Shown piece by piece: positions 19,110 to 26,760 of a stretch of DNA of 64,000 nucleotides. Under the pieces are notes generated by a model. That model was not told the origin of the DNA, did not search any database, and saw only the letters and a list, made by a program, of their open reading frames with translations. This DNA is from an uncultured Chloroflexota bacterium. Lineage in GTDB: Bacteria > Chloroflexota > UBA11872. Location of the stretch: contig OY282448.1 of NCBI GenBank assembly GCA_958296175.1, forward strand, positions 1,736,472 through 1,800,471, written 5' to 3'. Position numbers and translations under genes: made by a program. The number at the start of each line of letters is the position of its first letter. The stretch's first letter is position 1.

Positions 19110-20069
19110 GTGCCGGCCGCCGCTCCGCCGCCCCGCTGGTCGGTCATCATCCCGACCTGGAACGGGCGGCACCTGCTGCAAGAAGCCCTGGCCGGGCTGG
19201 ACGCGCAAACCTTGCGCGACTTCGAAGTCGTCGTGGTGGACGACCACTCCGACGACGACACCGCCGCCTGGCTGCGCGCGCAGCGGCCGGCCGACCGCCT
19301 GATCGAACTCTCGCAGCGGCGCGGCCTGGCGGCTGCGCTCAACCGCGGCATCGCCGCCGCCCGCGGCGGGTTCATCGCCCTGCTCAACAACGACGCCGTC
19401 CCCGACCCCGCCTGGCTGCGCGCGCTGGACCAGGCCTTTACCCAGGCGCCCTCCGCCAGCTTCCTGGCCTCGCGCATCCGGCTCTACGACGACCCCGGCC
19501 GCCTGCACGCGGCCGGCGACACCTACGCCGAAAACGGGCTGCCCGGCAACCGCGGCGTCTGGCAGCCCGACGGCCCGCCCTACACCGCCCCCTGCGAAGT
19601 CTTCGGCGCATGCGCCGCCGCCGCCGCCTACCGCCGCGAGCTGTTCGACGACGTGGGCGTGTTCGACGAAGACCTGGTCATGTACTGCGAAGACGTGGAC
19701 CTGGACTGGCGCGCGCAACTGGCCGGGCACCGCTGCCGCTACGTGCCCGACGCCATCGTGCGGCACCGCCTCAGCGCCACGGCCGGCGGCGTGGTGGCCA
19801 GCTACCTCGTCGCCCGCAACCGCCCCCTCGTAGCCGTGATGAACCTGCCCGCCTTCGTCTGGCGGCGTTCGTGGTGGCGCATTGCGGGGGCGCAGCTTAG
19901 ACTGGCGGCCGCAGCCCTGCGCGCCGTGCGGGGACAGGCGGCGCGCGCCACCTTGGCCGGGCAGCTGGCGGCCTCCCGCCGCCTGTTTGCCGCCTGGCGC
20001 AAGCGCGCGCGCCGTCAGCGCGCCCGCCGCGTCACAGACGCCTACATCGAGGCGTTGCTCCAGCAATAA
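19110..20069 (+). CDS. Family 2 glycosyltransferase (rhamnosyltransferase-like)
   Basis: This is a GT-A-fold glycosyltransferase of 319 residues. It opens VSVIIPTWNG-like (here WSVIIPTWNGRHLL), with DDHSDDDT for nucleotide binding, LNNDAVPDPAW containing the metal-binding aspartate region, and a late EDVDLDWRAQLAG with the ED motif typical of rhamnosyltransferases. The C-terminus is basic. The GTG start directly abuts the rmlD stop, which suggests that it uses the rhamnose made by that enzyme; this is inference from context. Confidence 0.9.
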   Translation: MPAAAPPPRWSVIIPTWNGRHLLQEALAGLDAQTLRDFEVVVVDDHSDDDTAAWLRAQRPADRLIELSQRRGLAAALNRGIAAARGGFIALLNNDAVPDPAWLRALDQAFTQAPSASFLASRIRLYDDPGRLHAAGDTYAENGLPGNRGVWQPDGPPYTAPCEVFGACAAAAAYRRELFDDVGVFDEDLVMYCEDVDLDWRAQLAGHRCRYVPDAIVRHRLSATAGGVVASYLVARNRPLVAVMNLPAFVWRRSWWRIAGAQLRLAAAALRAVRGQAARATLAGQLAASRRLFAAWRKRARRQRARRVTDAYIEALLQQ

Positions 20070-20087
20070 TCCAAGCGGAGGTCGACG

Positions 20088-20453
20088 ATGGGATGGTTTC
20101 GGCGATTGTTCGGCGGCGGCGGCGCGCCCAGCGAACCTGTGGACAAAGCCTGGCACTTCTACGTCAAGAGCAAGTACCGCGACGAAGTCATCGACGTGCG
20201 CGTCGACCCCGACAGTGACCTCTCCCCCGAATTCGACGGGCCGGGCGACAACGCCTCGCACTACACCTGCACCAAACACGTCATCGGACGCAAGAGCTTC
20301 CGCCCCATCGAACTCGTGCTGATCTTCGACACCTCGCGCGCCTTCACCGGCGACTACACCGTCGAAGGCGGCACGCTGGTGGACAAAGACGCCTACGAGG
20401 CCTGGCAAGCGAAAGAAAGAGCCGCGCAGGCCGCCGAATCCAACAACGAGTAA
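20088..20453 (+). CDS. Small hypothetical protein of a Chloroflexota-type zinc-ribbon-like family
   Basis: This 121-residue protein opens MGWFRRLFGG and continues HFYVKSKYRDEVIDVRVD, then DLSPEFDG, VIGRKSFRPIELVLIFD and YTVEGGTLVDKDAYEAW. From memory of the family, relatives carry a CxxC pair at the KSKY position, so a zinc ribbon would be expected; here both cysteines are replaced by Ser and Tyr. A clean GGAGGT sits 5 bases upstream of the ATG. Function unknown. It is the last gene before the CRISPR-like region. Confidence 0.8.
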   Translation: MGWFRRLFGGGGAPSEPVDKAWHFYVKSKYRDEVIDVRVDPDSDLSPEFDGPGDNASHYTCTKHVIGRKSFRPIELVLIFDTSRAFTGDYTVEGGTLVDKDAYEAWQAKERAAQAAESNNE

Positions 20454-20466
20454 CCCCACGCCCACC

Positions 20467-20862
20467 CGCCTCGTCCCCCAGGCAACCCATGCAACCGCCG
20501 CGGCCGCCAACGTGGACGCACGACCGCAGGCGCTTCTCCCAGGAACAAGGGTGGAAATCGCCCTGGTGACGTGTCGACGTGGACGCTCGGTCGCAGCGTC
20601 TCCTCCAGGCAATCTGTGCAACCGCCCCACCGTGAACAGCGTGATCGGCCCGACGCCAGGCTCCCCCGGGCAACCGTTGCAACCACCCACACCCCCGCAG
20701 GAAACCATCGCGGAAGCCCCGCCAGCGGATGCATTCGCCGTCCACACCCCCGCCCCGCGGGGAGCCGTCACCTGGCCGCCACCGTCGCTGACGGCGCGCC
20801 AGCAGACCACCCCGCCCCGCGAGAAACTATCTTGTCGATGATCTCGCCGCCGAAGGCCATGA
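20467..20862. repeat. Degenerate extension of the CRISPR-like array
   Basis: Upstream of the conserved repeats are diverged copies whose A-rich ends lie at about 20709, 20769 and 20831 (60-62 bases apart). Further C-rich/GGCAACC copies start near 20481, 20542, 20608 and 20669. The common pattern is a C-rich half followed by (G)GRAACC. The phase breaks once: only about 31 bases separate the copies at 20669 and 20700. I see no gene here. Confidence 0.4.
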
Positions 20863-21134
20863 GGTCATCCCACCCGCGCGAGGAACCATCCTCGGGGCCG
20901 TGGCCCGACACCTTGGTGCCGCCGGTCATCCCACCCGCGCGAGAAACCATCGTGACGGGAAGCCAGGCAGCGGCGGCGGGGGCGGGTCACCCCACTCCCG
21001 CGAGAAACCATCCAGAGATGGCGGGGCATACCTACTGGGAACCGTGGTCACCCCGCTCCCGCGAGAAACCGTCATCGCAGCACCCGAACCGCACGTGGCG
21101 CAACCGTGTCACCCTGCTCCTGCGAGAAACCACC
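20863..21134. CRISPR. CRISPR-like array: five 28-base repeats, four 33-base spacers
   Basis: Repeats begin at 20863, 20924, 20985, 21046 and 21107, exactly 61 bases apart. Each runs GTCAYCCC, then a variable C/G core, then GCGAGAAACCATC (the first has GCGAGGAACCATC). They differ from each other at up to about six positions. The four spacers are 33 bases and unrelated to one another. Repeat length, spacer length and the partly palindromic core resemble type I-E systems. No cas gene lies in the window. The copies are less uniform than in an active array, so it may be old. Orientation is not determined. Confidence 0.6.
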
Positions 21135-21232
21135 CCTCCCTTTCGAGAACAGCCAGCCCCTCGTCACCCTCGACCTTCCGAGCCCCCACCGCGGTGGACG
21201 CCTCCAGCACGACAGAAAGCCGTCCCTTCTTC

Positions 21233-21266
21233 CCCTCTCCCTTCAAGGGAGAGGGTAGGGTGAGGG
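21233..21266. repeat. Palindromic repeat with GGGTGAGGG tail (copy 1)
   Basis: CCCTCTCCCTT (21233-21243) is followed after one base by its exact complement AAGGGAGAGGG (21245-21255), and then TAGGGTGAGGG. The same palindrome-plus-tail design recurs at 50366. It lies directly before the O-antigen ligase-like gene. It looks like a dispersed REP-like element and might also act as a weak terminator. Confidence 0.7.
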
Positions 21267-21274
21267 TCGGCGCC

Positions 21275-22654
21275 ATGACCCCGCCACCGCGCCCCTGGCG
21301 CTTTATCCCCTTGCCGCCCGCCGCTGCGCTGGCCGCCGCGCTCGCCGCTGCCGTGCTGGCCGGCGCCTTGGCCGGCGCCCGCCCTCCCCCGGCCGCGCTG
21401 GCCGGCGCCCTGGCCCTCCTCGGCGCGGCGCTCGGCCTGACCCGTCCGTTCCACGGCCTGGCCGCGGCCGCGGCACTGGCGCTAACCGCGCCGTTCCTGA
21501 TCGTGCCGCAGCGCGTCGGCGTGCAGCCGCCCGTGCTGGACGTCGTCGTCGCGGCCGTGTTCGCCGGCGCCGCCGCGCGCGCCATCCGCGCCCCGCGCCC
21601 CGCGCCGCCGTCCTGGCTGATCGGCCTGGTCACGCTCGGCGCGGCGCTGCCGCTGGCCGCGGCGGCGTGGGCCTACGCCACAGGCGCCGCCGACGTCCAG
21701 GCCGCGCAGCTGGGCGTCAAGCTGGCGCTCTATGCCCTCACGCCGCTCGTGGTCGTGCTGGCGCGCCCGCCGCGCCGCGCCCTGCAGCGCCTGGCCGCGT
21801 TCGTCACGGCGGCCGCGGCCGCCCAGGCGCTGGCCGCGGTTGCGCTGTTCGCCGCTGGCGCGCGCGGGGTGCAGCTCCTGCACGGGCTGGCCGCCGCCGG
21901 CTATCCCGCCGCCGACGCGGCGCGTTTCCTGCCCGACCAGGTGACGCCGCGCGCCACCGGCCTGCTGGTCGACCCCAACGTGCTGGGCGTCACCCTGGCC
22001 GCGGCGCTGCCCTTCGCCGCGCACGGCCTCCACCGCCGCCGCGCGCGGCCAACCGTGCTGCGGCTGGCCGCGCTCGCCCTGATGCTGGCGGCGCTGGCGC
22101 TCACGATCTCGCGCGCCAGCTGGATTGCCGCCGCCGTCGGCCTGCTGGTGCTGCTGGCGGTTCGCCGCCCGCGCCTGGCCTGCGGTCTGGCCGCGGGCCT
22201 GGGTGTGCTGGCGCTCACGCTTCCGGTCGAACCCTTCGCGCGCATCCGCGAAGGGTTTGCGGCCAGCGAGCGCTCCGGCGCGCTGCGTCTGGGCGAACTG
22301 CGCGAAGCCCTGCGCGTCATCGGCCGCTTTCCGCTGCTGGGGATCGGCTACGGCGACCCTCCGCACCCGGACCTCTTCGCCGGCGTCTCCAACGCCTGGC
22401 TCTGGCTGGCCGAGCGCGCCGGCGTGGGCGCCGCGCTTGCGCATCTGGCCCTGCTGGCGGGAGCGTTTCGCACCGCGCTCGTCCAGCGCCGCGACCCCGT
22501 GATGACGCCCATGCTCGCGTCGCTGGCCGGCCTGGCCGCCGCCGGCCTCTTCGACCACCACGTGGTCAGCTTTCCACACCTCGTCTTCCTGCTGGGCGCG
22601 CTGCTCGGACTGATCGTGGCGCGGGCGCGGCAGACACCAGAGGCGGCGTCGTGA
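21275..22654 (+). CDS. O-antigen ligase/polymerase-like membrane protein
   Basis: This multi-spanning membrane protein of 459 residues has about ten or more hydrophobic helices. The pattern is that of the WaaL/Wzy/O-antigen ligase superfamily: a large loop holding RATGLLVDPNVLGVTLA, and later GRFPLLGIGYGDPPHP with a SNAWLWLAERAG helix and a FDHHVVSFPH segment. Such proteins join or polymerise lipid-linked glycans at the outer face of the membrane. I chose the ATG at 21275; the frame upstream runs through the repeat region. Its stop overlaps the start of the next gene (GTGA). Whether it is a ligase or a polymerase cannot be told from the sequence alone. Confidence 0.85.
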   Translation: MTPPPRPWRFIPLPPAAALAAALAAAVLAGALAGARPPPAALAGALALLGAALGLTRPFHGLAAAAALALTAPFLIVPQRVGVQPPVLDVVVAAVFAGAAARAIRAPRPAPPSWLIGLVTLGAALPLAAAAWAYATGAADVQAAQLGVKLALYALTPLVVVLARPPRRALQRLAAFVTAAAAAQALAAVALFAAGARGVQLLHGLAAAGYPAADAARFLPDQVTPRATGLLVDPNVLGVTLAAALPFAAHGLHRRRARPTVLRLAALALMLAALALTISRASWIAAAVGLLVLLAVRRPRLACGLAAGLGVLALTLPVEPFARIREGFAASERSGALRLGELREALRVIGRFPLLGIGYGDPPHPDLFAGVSNAWLWLAERAGVGAALAHLALLAGAFRTALVQRRDPVMTPMLASLAGLAAAGLFDHHVVSFPHLVFLLGALLGLIVARARQTPEAAS

Positions 22655-23730
22655 CCTCGGTCGTGATCGATGGCCGCATGCTGCGGCACGACCGCGCCGG
22701 CATCGGGCGCTACATCTGGCGCTTGCAGGCGGCCCTGGGCGCGCTGGCGCCCGACGACCTGCGCCTGGAACTGCTGATCGACGGGCGCGGCCGCCTCGGG
22801 GCGCGGCCCTCGCTGCGCACGCGGCGGGCGCCCATCCCGGTGCGCCACCCGCTGGAAGCCTGGGCGCTGCCGCGCATGCTGCGGCGCGCCGACCTGGCGC
22901 ACTTTCCCGACCACGGCGTTCCGCGCGGCGTCGCGGCCCCGTCGGTGGTCACCGTGCACGACGTCTCCTTTCTCACCCACCCCCAGACGCACGCGCCCGC
23001 CAGCCGCGCGCACTACGCCCGCGCCGTTCGGAGCCTGCCGCGCGCGGCGGCCGTCATCGCCGACTCGGCCTTCGTGCGCGCGGCCCTGATCGAGCGGCGC
23101 CTGGTACCGGAATCCCGCGTGACCGTCGTGCCGCTGGCGTCGGGCCTCGCACCGCGCGCCGCCGACCATGCCAACGGCGCCGCGCGCGTCTGGCCCTCGC
23201 CCTACGCGCTGCTGGTGGGCACCGTGCAGCCGCGCAAGAACGTCGCCGCGGCCGCCCGCGCCTTTGCCGCCTCGCGTTTCGCCCGCCAGGGCAGCCTGCT
23301 GATCGCGGGCGCCCTCGGCTATCGCGGGCCGCAGATCGTGCGCGCGGCGCTGGAAGCATCCGACGGCGGCCGCGCGGTCAGATTCCTGGGGCGGGTCGAC
23401 GACGCCGCGCTGGCGCGCCTGTACGCGCAGGCCGAATTTGCCCTGGCGCCTTCCCTGGACGAAGGCTTCGGGCTGCAGGCCCTGGAGGCCATGACGGCCG
23501 GAACGCCGCTCATTGCCGCCGCGGCCGGCGCGCTGCCCGAACTCACCGGCGACGCGGCGCTGCTGGTCGACCCGACCCCGCCCGAGGCCATGACGGCCGC
23601 CATCGACCGGCTGGCCGACGACGCCGACCTGCGCGCGGCGCTGCGCGCCCGCGCCCGCCGCAGGGCCAGTACCTTCAGCTGGGAGCGCACCGCGCGCGCG
23701 ACGGCCGCGGTGTATCGAGCCTGCCGATGA
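22651..23730 (+). CDS. GT4-type glycosyltransferase (group 1)
   Basis: This 359-residue GT-B-fold transferase starts VVIDGRMLRHDRAGIGRY, a common opening for mannosyl/rhamnosyl group-1 enzymes. The C-terminal domain has GTVQPRKN, the sugar-nucleotide site SLDEGFGLQALEAMTAGTPL (E-x7-E motif) and a GALPELTGDAALLVDP stretch. The GTG start overlaps the previous stop by 4 bases, and the next gene overlaps it by 4 bases. It is one of five glycosyltransferases of the locus; donor and acceptor are unknown. Confidence 0.93.
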   Translation: MTSVVIDGRMLRHDRAGIGRYIWRLQAALGALAPDDLRLELLIDGRGRLGARPSLRTRRAPIPVRHPLEAWALPRMLRRADLAHFPDHGVPRGVAAPSVVTVHDVSFLTHPQTHAPASRAHYARAVRSLPRAAAVIADSAFVRAALIERRLVPESRVTVVPLASGLAPRAADHANGAARVWPSPYALLVGTVQPRKNVAAAARAFAASRFARQGSLLIAGALGYRGPQIVRAALEASDGGRAVRFLGRVDDAALARLYAQAEFALAPSLDEGFGLQALEAMTAGTPLIAAAAGALPELTGDAALLVDPTPPEAMTAAIDRLADDADLRAALRARARRRASTFSWERTARATAAVYRACR

Positions 23731-24941
23731 AGATTCTGGCTATCACCTCCGCCCCGCCCTGGCCGGCCGCCCACGGCGCGGCGCTGCGCAACGGGCTGCT
23801 GCTGGAGGCGTTGGCGCGCCGCCACGAAGTCGACCTGGTGACCCTCGACCGCCCGCGCGCCGCCCCCGTGCCCGCGCCGTCCGCGCTTGGGCGCGTCGTG
23901 CAGCTCTGCGCCGCGCCGCCCACGCTCCGCCGGCGGCTGTGGGTCGGCCTGCGCATCGGCGCGCCGGACCTGGTCGTGCGTCACGCCTCCGTGCGCCTGC
24001 GCGGCCGCGCCCAGATGCTCCTGCACAGCCGCGGCTACGACGCCGTGCACGTGGCGCAGGCGCAGCTTGCGCCGCTGCTGCACGACGTGCACGCCAGCGC
24101 CGCGTCCCCGGCCAACCGCCCGCGCCTCGTGTACGACGCGCACAACGTGGAATGGACGCTGCAAGCCGCCCTGGCGCGCGCGTCGCGCGGCCCCCGCGCC
24201 GTCTGGGCCGCCGTGCAAGCCGCCCGGCTGCGGCGGCTCGAAGCCTGGGCGGTGCGCCTGGCCGATTGCACCATCGCCGCCTCGCGCGGCGACCTGGCCA
24301 GCCTGCGCGCGCTGGGCGCGGCCGCCGCCGTGCACGTGCCGCACCCCGTGCGCGTGCCGCCGCGCCCAGCCGCGCTGGAGGAGCGCGCCGAACGTCCCCG
24401 TGTGCTGCTGGCCGCCAACTTTGACTACCGGCCGAACGTCATGGCCGCCGAGTGGCTGTTCGGCAGCATCTGGCCGCGCCTGCTGCGGCGCGTGCCCAGC
24501 GCCGAGTTGCGCGTCATCGGCCCGCGTTCGCCCGACCTCCGGCCCATCGCGCCCGCCCGCTGCGTTATTGGCGGAGTCGTGGACGACGTCGACCGGGAAT
24601 ACGCGCGCGCCTGGCTGGCCGTTTCGCCCACCGCGGCGGCGGCGGGCGCGCCCTACAAGGTGCTGTGCGCCCTCGCGGCCGGCCGGCCGGTCGTCGCGCG
24701 GCGGCGCGGCTACGTCGGCCTGCCGGCGCCCGAGCGCATCGGCGCGGCGGCCCCCGCCAACGCCGACGGCTTCCTGCGCGCGCTGGTCGAGCTGCTGACG
24801 AACCCGGCCGCCTACCGCCGCGCCGCCGCGGCCGGCGTCGCCTACGTCACGGCCGAACACTCCCAAGACCGCGTCGCCGCGCAGCTGCTGGAGGTGTACG
24901 ACCAGCTCAGCGCGCGCGCGCGTGTGGATGCGCCCGCATGA
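23727..24941 (+). CDS. Group 1 glycosyltransferase (PelF/TuaH-like)
   Basis: This 404-residue GT-B-fold protein opens MKILAITSAPPWPAAHGAAL, followed by the glycogen-synthase-like acceptor domain. YDAHNVEW (about residue 137) is the signature of a subgroup of sugar transferases. The donor site is less canonical, but AANFDYRPNV and GAPYKVLCALAAGRPVV are recognisable. It overlaps both neighbours by 4 bases, a mark of tight coupling within the operon. Specificity unknown. Confidence 0.9.
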   Translation: MKILAITSAPPWPAAHGAALRNGLLLEALARRHEVDLVTLDRPRAAPVPAPSALGRVVQLCAAPPTLRRRLWVGLRIGAPDLVVRHASVRLRGRAQMLLHSRGYDAVHVAQAQLAPLLHDVHASAASPANRPRLVYDAHNVEWTLQAALARASRGPRAVWAAVQAARLRRLEAWAVRLADCTIAASRGDLASLRALGAAAAVHVPHPVRVPPRPAALEERAERPRVLLAANFDYRPNVMAAEWLFGSIWPRLLRRVPSAELRVIGPRSPDLRPIAPARCVIGGVVDDVDREYARAWLAVSPTAAAAGAPYKVLCALAAGRPVVARRRGYVGLPAPERIGAAAPANADGFLRALVELLTNPAAYRRAAAAGVAYVTAEHSQDRVAAQLLEVYDQLSARARVDAPA

Positions 24942-25879
24942 GCCTGGCCGTCTGCGCAACCGTCAAGAACGAGGCGGCCGACGCGCCCGCGCTGGTGGCC
25001 AGCCTGCGGGAGCAAGACCTGGCGGCGGATGCCATCGTCATCGTCGACGGCGGCTCCAGCGACGGCACGGTCGAGGCGCTGCGCCAGGCCGCGGCCGGCG
25101 ACCCCCGCGTGCAGGTGCTGCAGGCGCCGGGCGCCAACATCGCCGCCGGCCGCAACCGCGCCATCCGGTCCACCGCGGCCGAGCTCGTCGCGGTGACCGA
25201 CGCCGGCATCCAGCGCTCGCCGCGCTGGCTGCGCTCGCTCGTCGAGGCCGCAGAGCGCGAACCCCTGGCGGCCGGGGCGTTCGGCTACGTTCTGGCCGCG
25301 CCGACCAGCACGGTCGAAGCCGCGGTCGGCGCCGTGAGCCTGCCGCTGGCGCACCAGATCGACGCAGCGCGCTATCCCCCCAGCAGCGGCTCGCTCCTGA
25401 TGCGGCGCGCCTGGCTGCAGCGCGCCGGCGGCTATCCGGAATGGCTGGCGCACGGCGAAGACCTCTGGCTCGACCGCGCCGTCTGGCGCGCCGGCGGCTG
25501 GTTCCGCCGCGCCCCCGGCGCCGACGTGCGCATTCGCCCCCGCGCCACGCTGCGGGCGTTCGCCCGGCAATATTTTCTCTACGCCGCCGGCGACGGCCAC
25601 GCGGGCATGCTGATGGGCCGCCACGCGGTGCGGTACGCGGCCTACGCGCTAGGCCTGGCGCTGCTGCTCAGCCCCTCTACCGCGGCCACGGCCGTCGGCG
25701 CGGTTCTGGCGGGCGCATACCTCGGCCAGCCGCTGCGCCGCGCCCCCGCCATGCTCGCGTGCACCCCCGCCGCCGACCCTCGCCGCACGGCGCTGCTCAC
25801 CCCCGCGGCGCGCGTCGTGGGCGATTTGGCCAAAATGGCAGGATTCATCGCCGGACTGAACCGCCGGAGGCAGCCGTGA
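24938..25879 (+). CDS. Family 2 glycosyltransferase with C-terminal membrane segments
   Basis: This GT-A transferase has 313 residues. VCATVKNEAAD opens the fold; VDGGSSDGTVEAL and AVTDAGIQRSPRW hold the nucleotide and metal-binding acidic residues, and HGEDLWLDRAVWRAGG is the acceptor-side motif. Two hydrophobic stretches near the C-terminus (about 232-262) may tie it to the membrane. ATG start overlapping the previous stop (ATGA); the last four bases overlap the next gene. Confidence 0.9.
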   Translation: MSLAVCATVKNEAADAPALVASLREQDLAADAIVIVDGGSSDGTVEALRQAAAGDPRVQVLQAPGANIAAGRNRAIRSTAAELVAVTDAGIQRSPRWLRSLVEAAEREPLAAGAFGYVLAAPTSTVEAAVGAVSLPLAHQIDAARYPPSSGSLLMRRAWLQRAGGYPEWLAHGEDLWLDRAVWRAGGWFRRAPGADVRIRPRATLRAFARQYFLYAAGDGHAGMLMGRHAVRYAAYALGLALLLSPSTAATAVGAVLAGAYLGQPLRRAPAMLACTPAADPRRTALLTPAARVVGDLAKMAGFIAGLNRRRQP

Positions 25880-26760
25880 GCGCCGCGCCCCCCGACGTGA
25901 CCGTGGTCATCACCACGTTCGACGTGCGCGAGCTGCTGGCGCGTTGTCTGGACCGCCTGGACGCCGCCGCCGGCGGCCTGACGCTCGAGGTCGTGGTGGT
26001 GGACAACGGCTACGGCGACGGCACCTGGCAGATGCTGCTGGAGCGGCGCGGCGTGCGCGCCATCCGCGGCTCGCCCGACATCGGCTACGGCGCGGCCAAC
26101 AACATCGGCGCCGCCGCCGGCGCGGCGCCGCTGATCCTGTTTCTGAATCCAGACACCGAGCCCGACCCCGCCTCGATCGCCGTGCTGGCGGACCACCTGC
26201 GCACGCGCCAGGACGCGGCGGCGGCGGGCCCCCGCCTCACCCTCACCGACGGCCGGCCGGACCTCGCCGGCCTGCGCTCCTTCCCGCGCCCCGCCAGCGC
26301 CCTGTATCACTTTCTGGGGTCGCCGCGGCTGCCCGGCGTCGACGTGGCGCGTCCCTACCACCCCGACGACCTGACCAGCGTGGGCGAGGTCGACGCCGTC
26401 TGCGGCGCCTGTCTCATGGTGCGCCGCGACGCCTTCCAGGCCGTGGGCGGCTTCGACCCCGGCTTTTTCATGTACGGCGACGAACTCGACCTGCATCGGC
26501 GCCTGGCCGACGCCGGCTGGCGCACGCTCTACGTGCCCGAAGCGCTCGTGTGGCATCACAAGCGCCAGTCCTCGCGCCAGCGCCGCGTGCGCACCCGGGT
26601 CGAGTTCTACCGCTCCATGCGGCGCTACTACCGCAAGCACCACGCCCGCGACCCCTGGGCCGTGCGCGCGCTGGTGGTGAGCGGCATTCTGGCGCTGGGC
26701 GCCGGCGGCGTGCTGCGCGCGCTGGCGGCCTGGCGGCCGTCGAGGCGGCGCGCGGCGTGA
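25876..26760 (+). CDS. Family 2 glycosyltransferase (WbbL-type rhamnosyltransferase-like)
   Basis: This GT-A enzyme has 294 residues. The opening is VTVVITTFDVRELL, with VVVDNGYGDGT, GYGAANNIGAAAG, FLNPDTEPDPASI (DxD-like region) and GFFMYGDELDLHRRLADAG. This set of motifs is that of WbbL-like rhamnosyltransferases, in keeping with the rmlD gene of the same locus. A C-terminal hydrophobic helix follows (about 263-283). It starts with GTG in a GTGA overlap with the previous gene and ends in another overlap with the sugar-phosphate transferase gene. Confidence 0.91.
   Translation: MSAAPPDVTVVITTFDVRELLARCLDRLDAAAGGLTLEVVVVDNGYGDGTWQMLLERRGVRAIRGSPDIGYGAANNIGAAAGAAPLILFLNPDTEPDPASIAVLADHLRTRQDAAAAGPRLTLTDGRPDLAGLRSFPRPASALYHFLGSPRLPGVDVARPYHPDDLTSVGEVDAVCGACLMVRRDAFQAVGGFDPGFFMYGDELDLHRRLADAGWRTLYVPEALVWHHKRQSSRQRRVRTRVEFYRSMRRYYRKHHARDPWAVRALVVSGILALGAGGVLRALAAWRPSRRRAA

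Noticed and set aside
20512..21263. Small plus-strand frames inside the repeat region
   Set aside because: They run through the 61-base repeats and give Pro/Arg-rich products that repeat with the array, so they are by-products of the repeats.
20454..21274. cas genes next to the array
   Set aside because: The flanking genes are a small hypothetical protein and an O-antigen ligase-like protein. No Cas1, Cas2, Cas3 or Cascade subunit is recognisable in the window.
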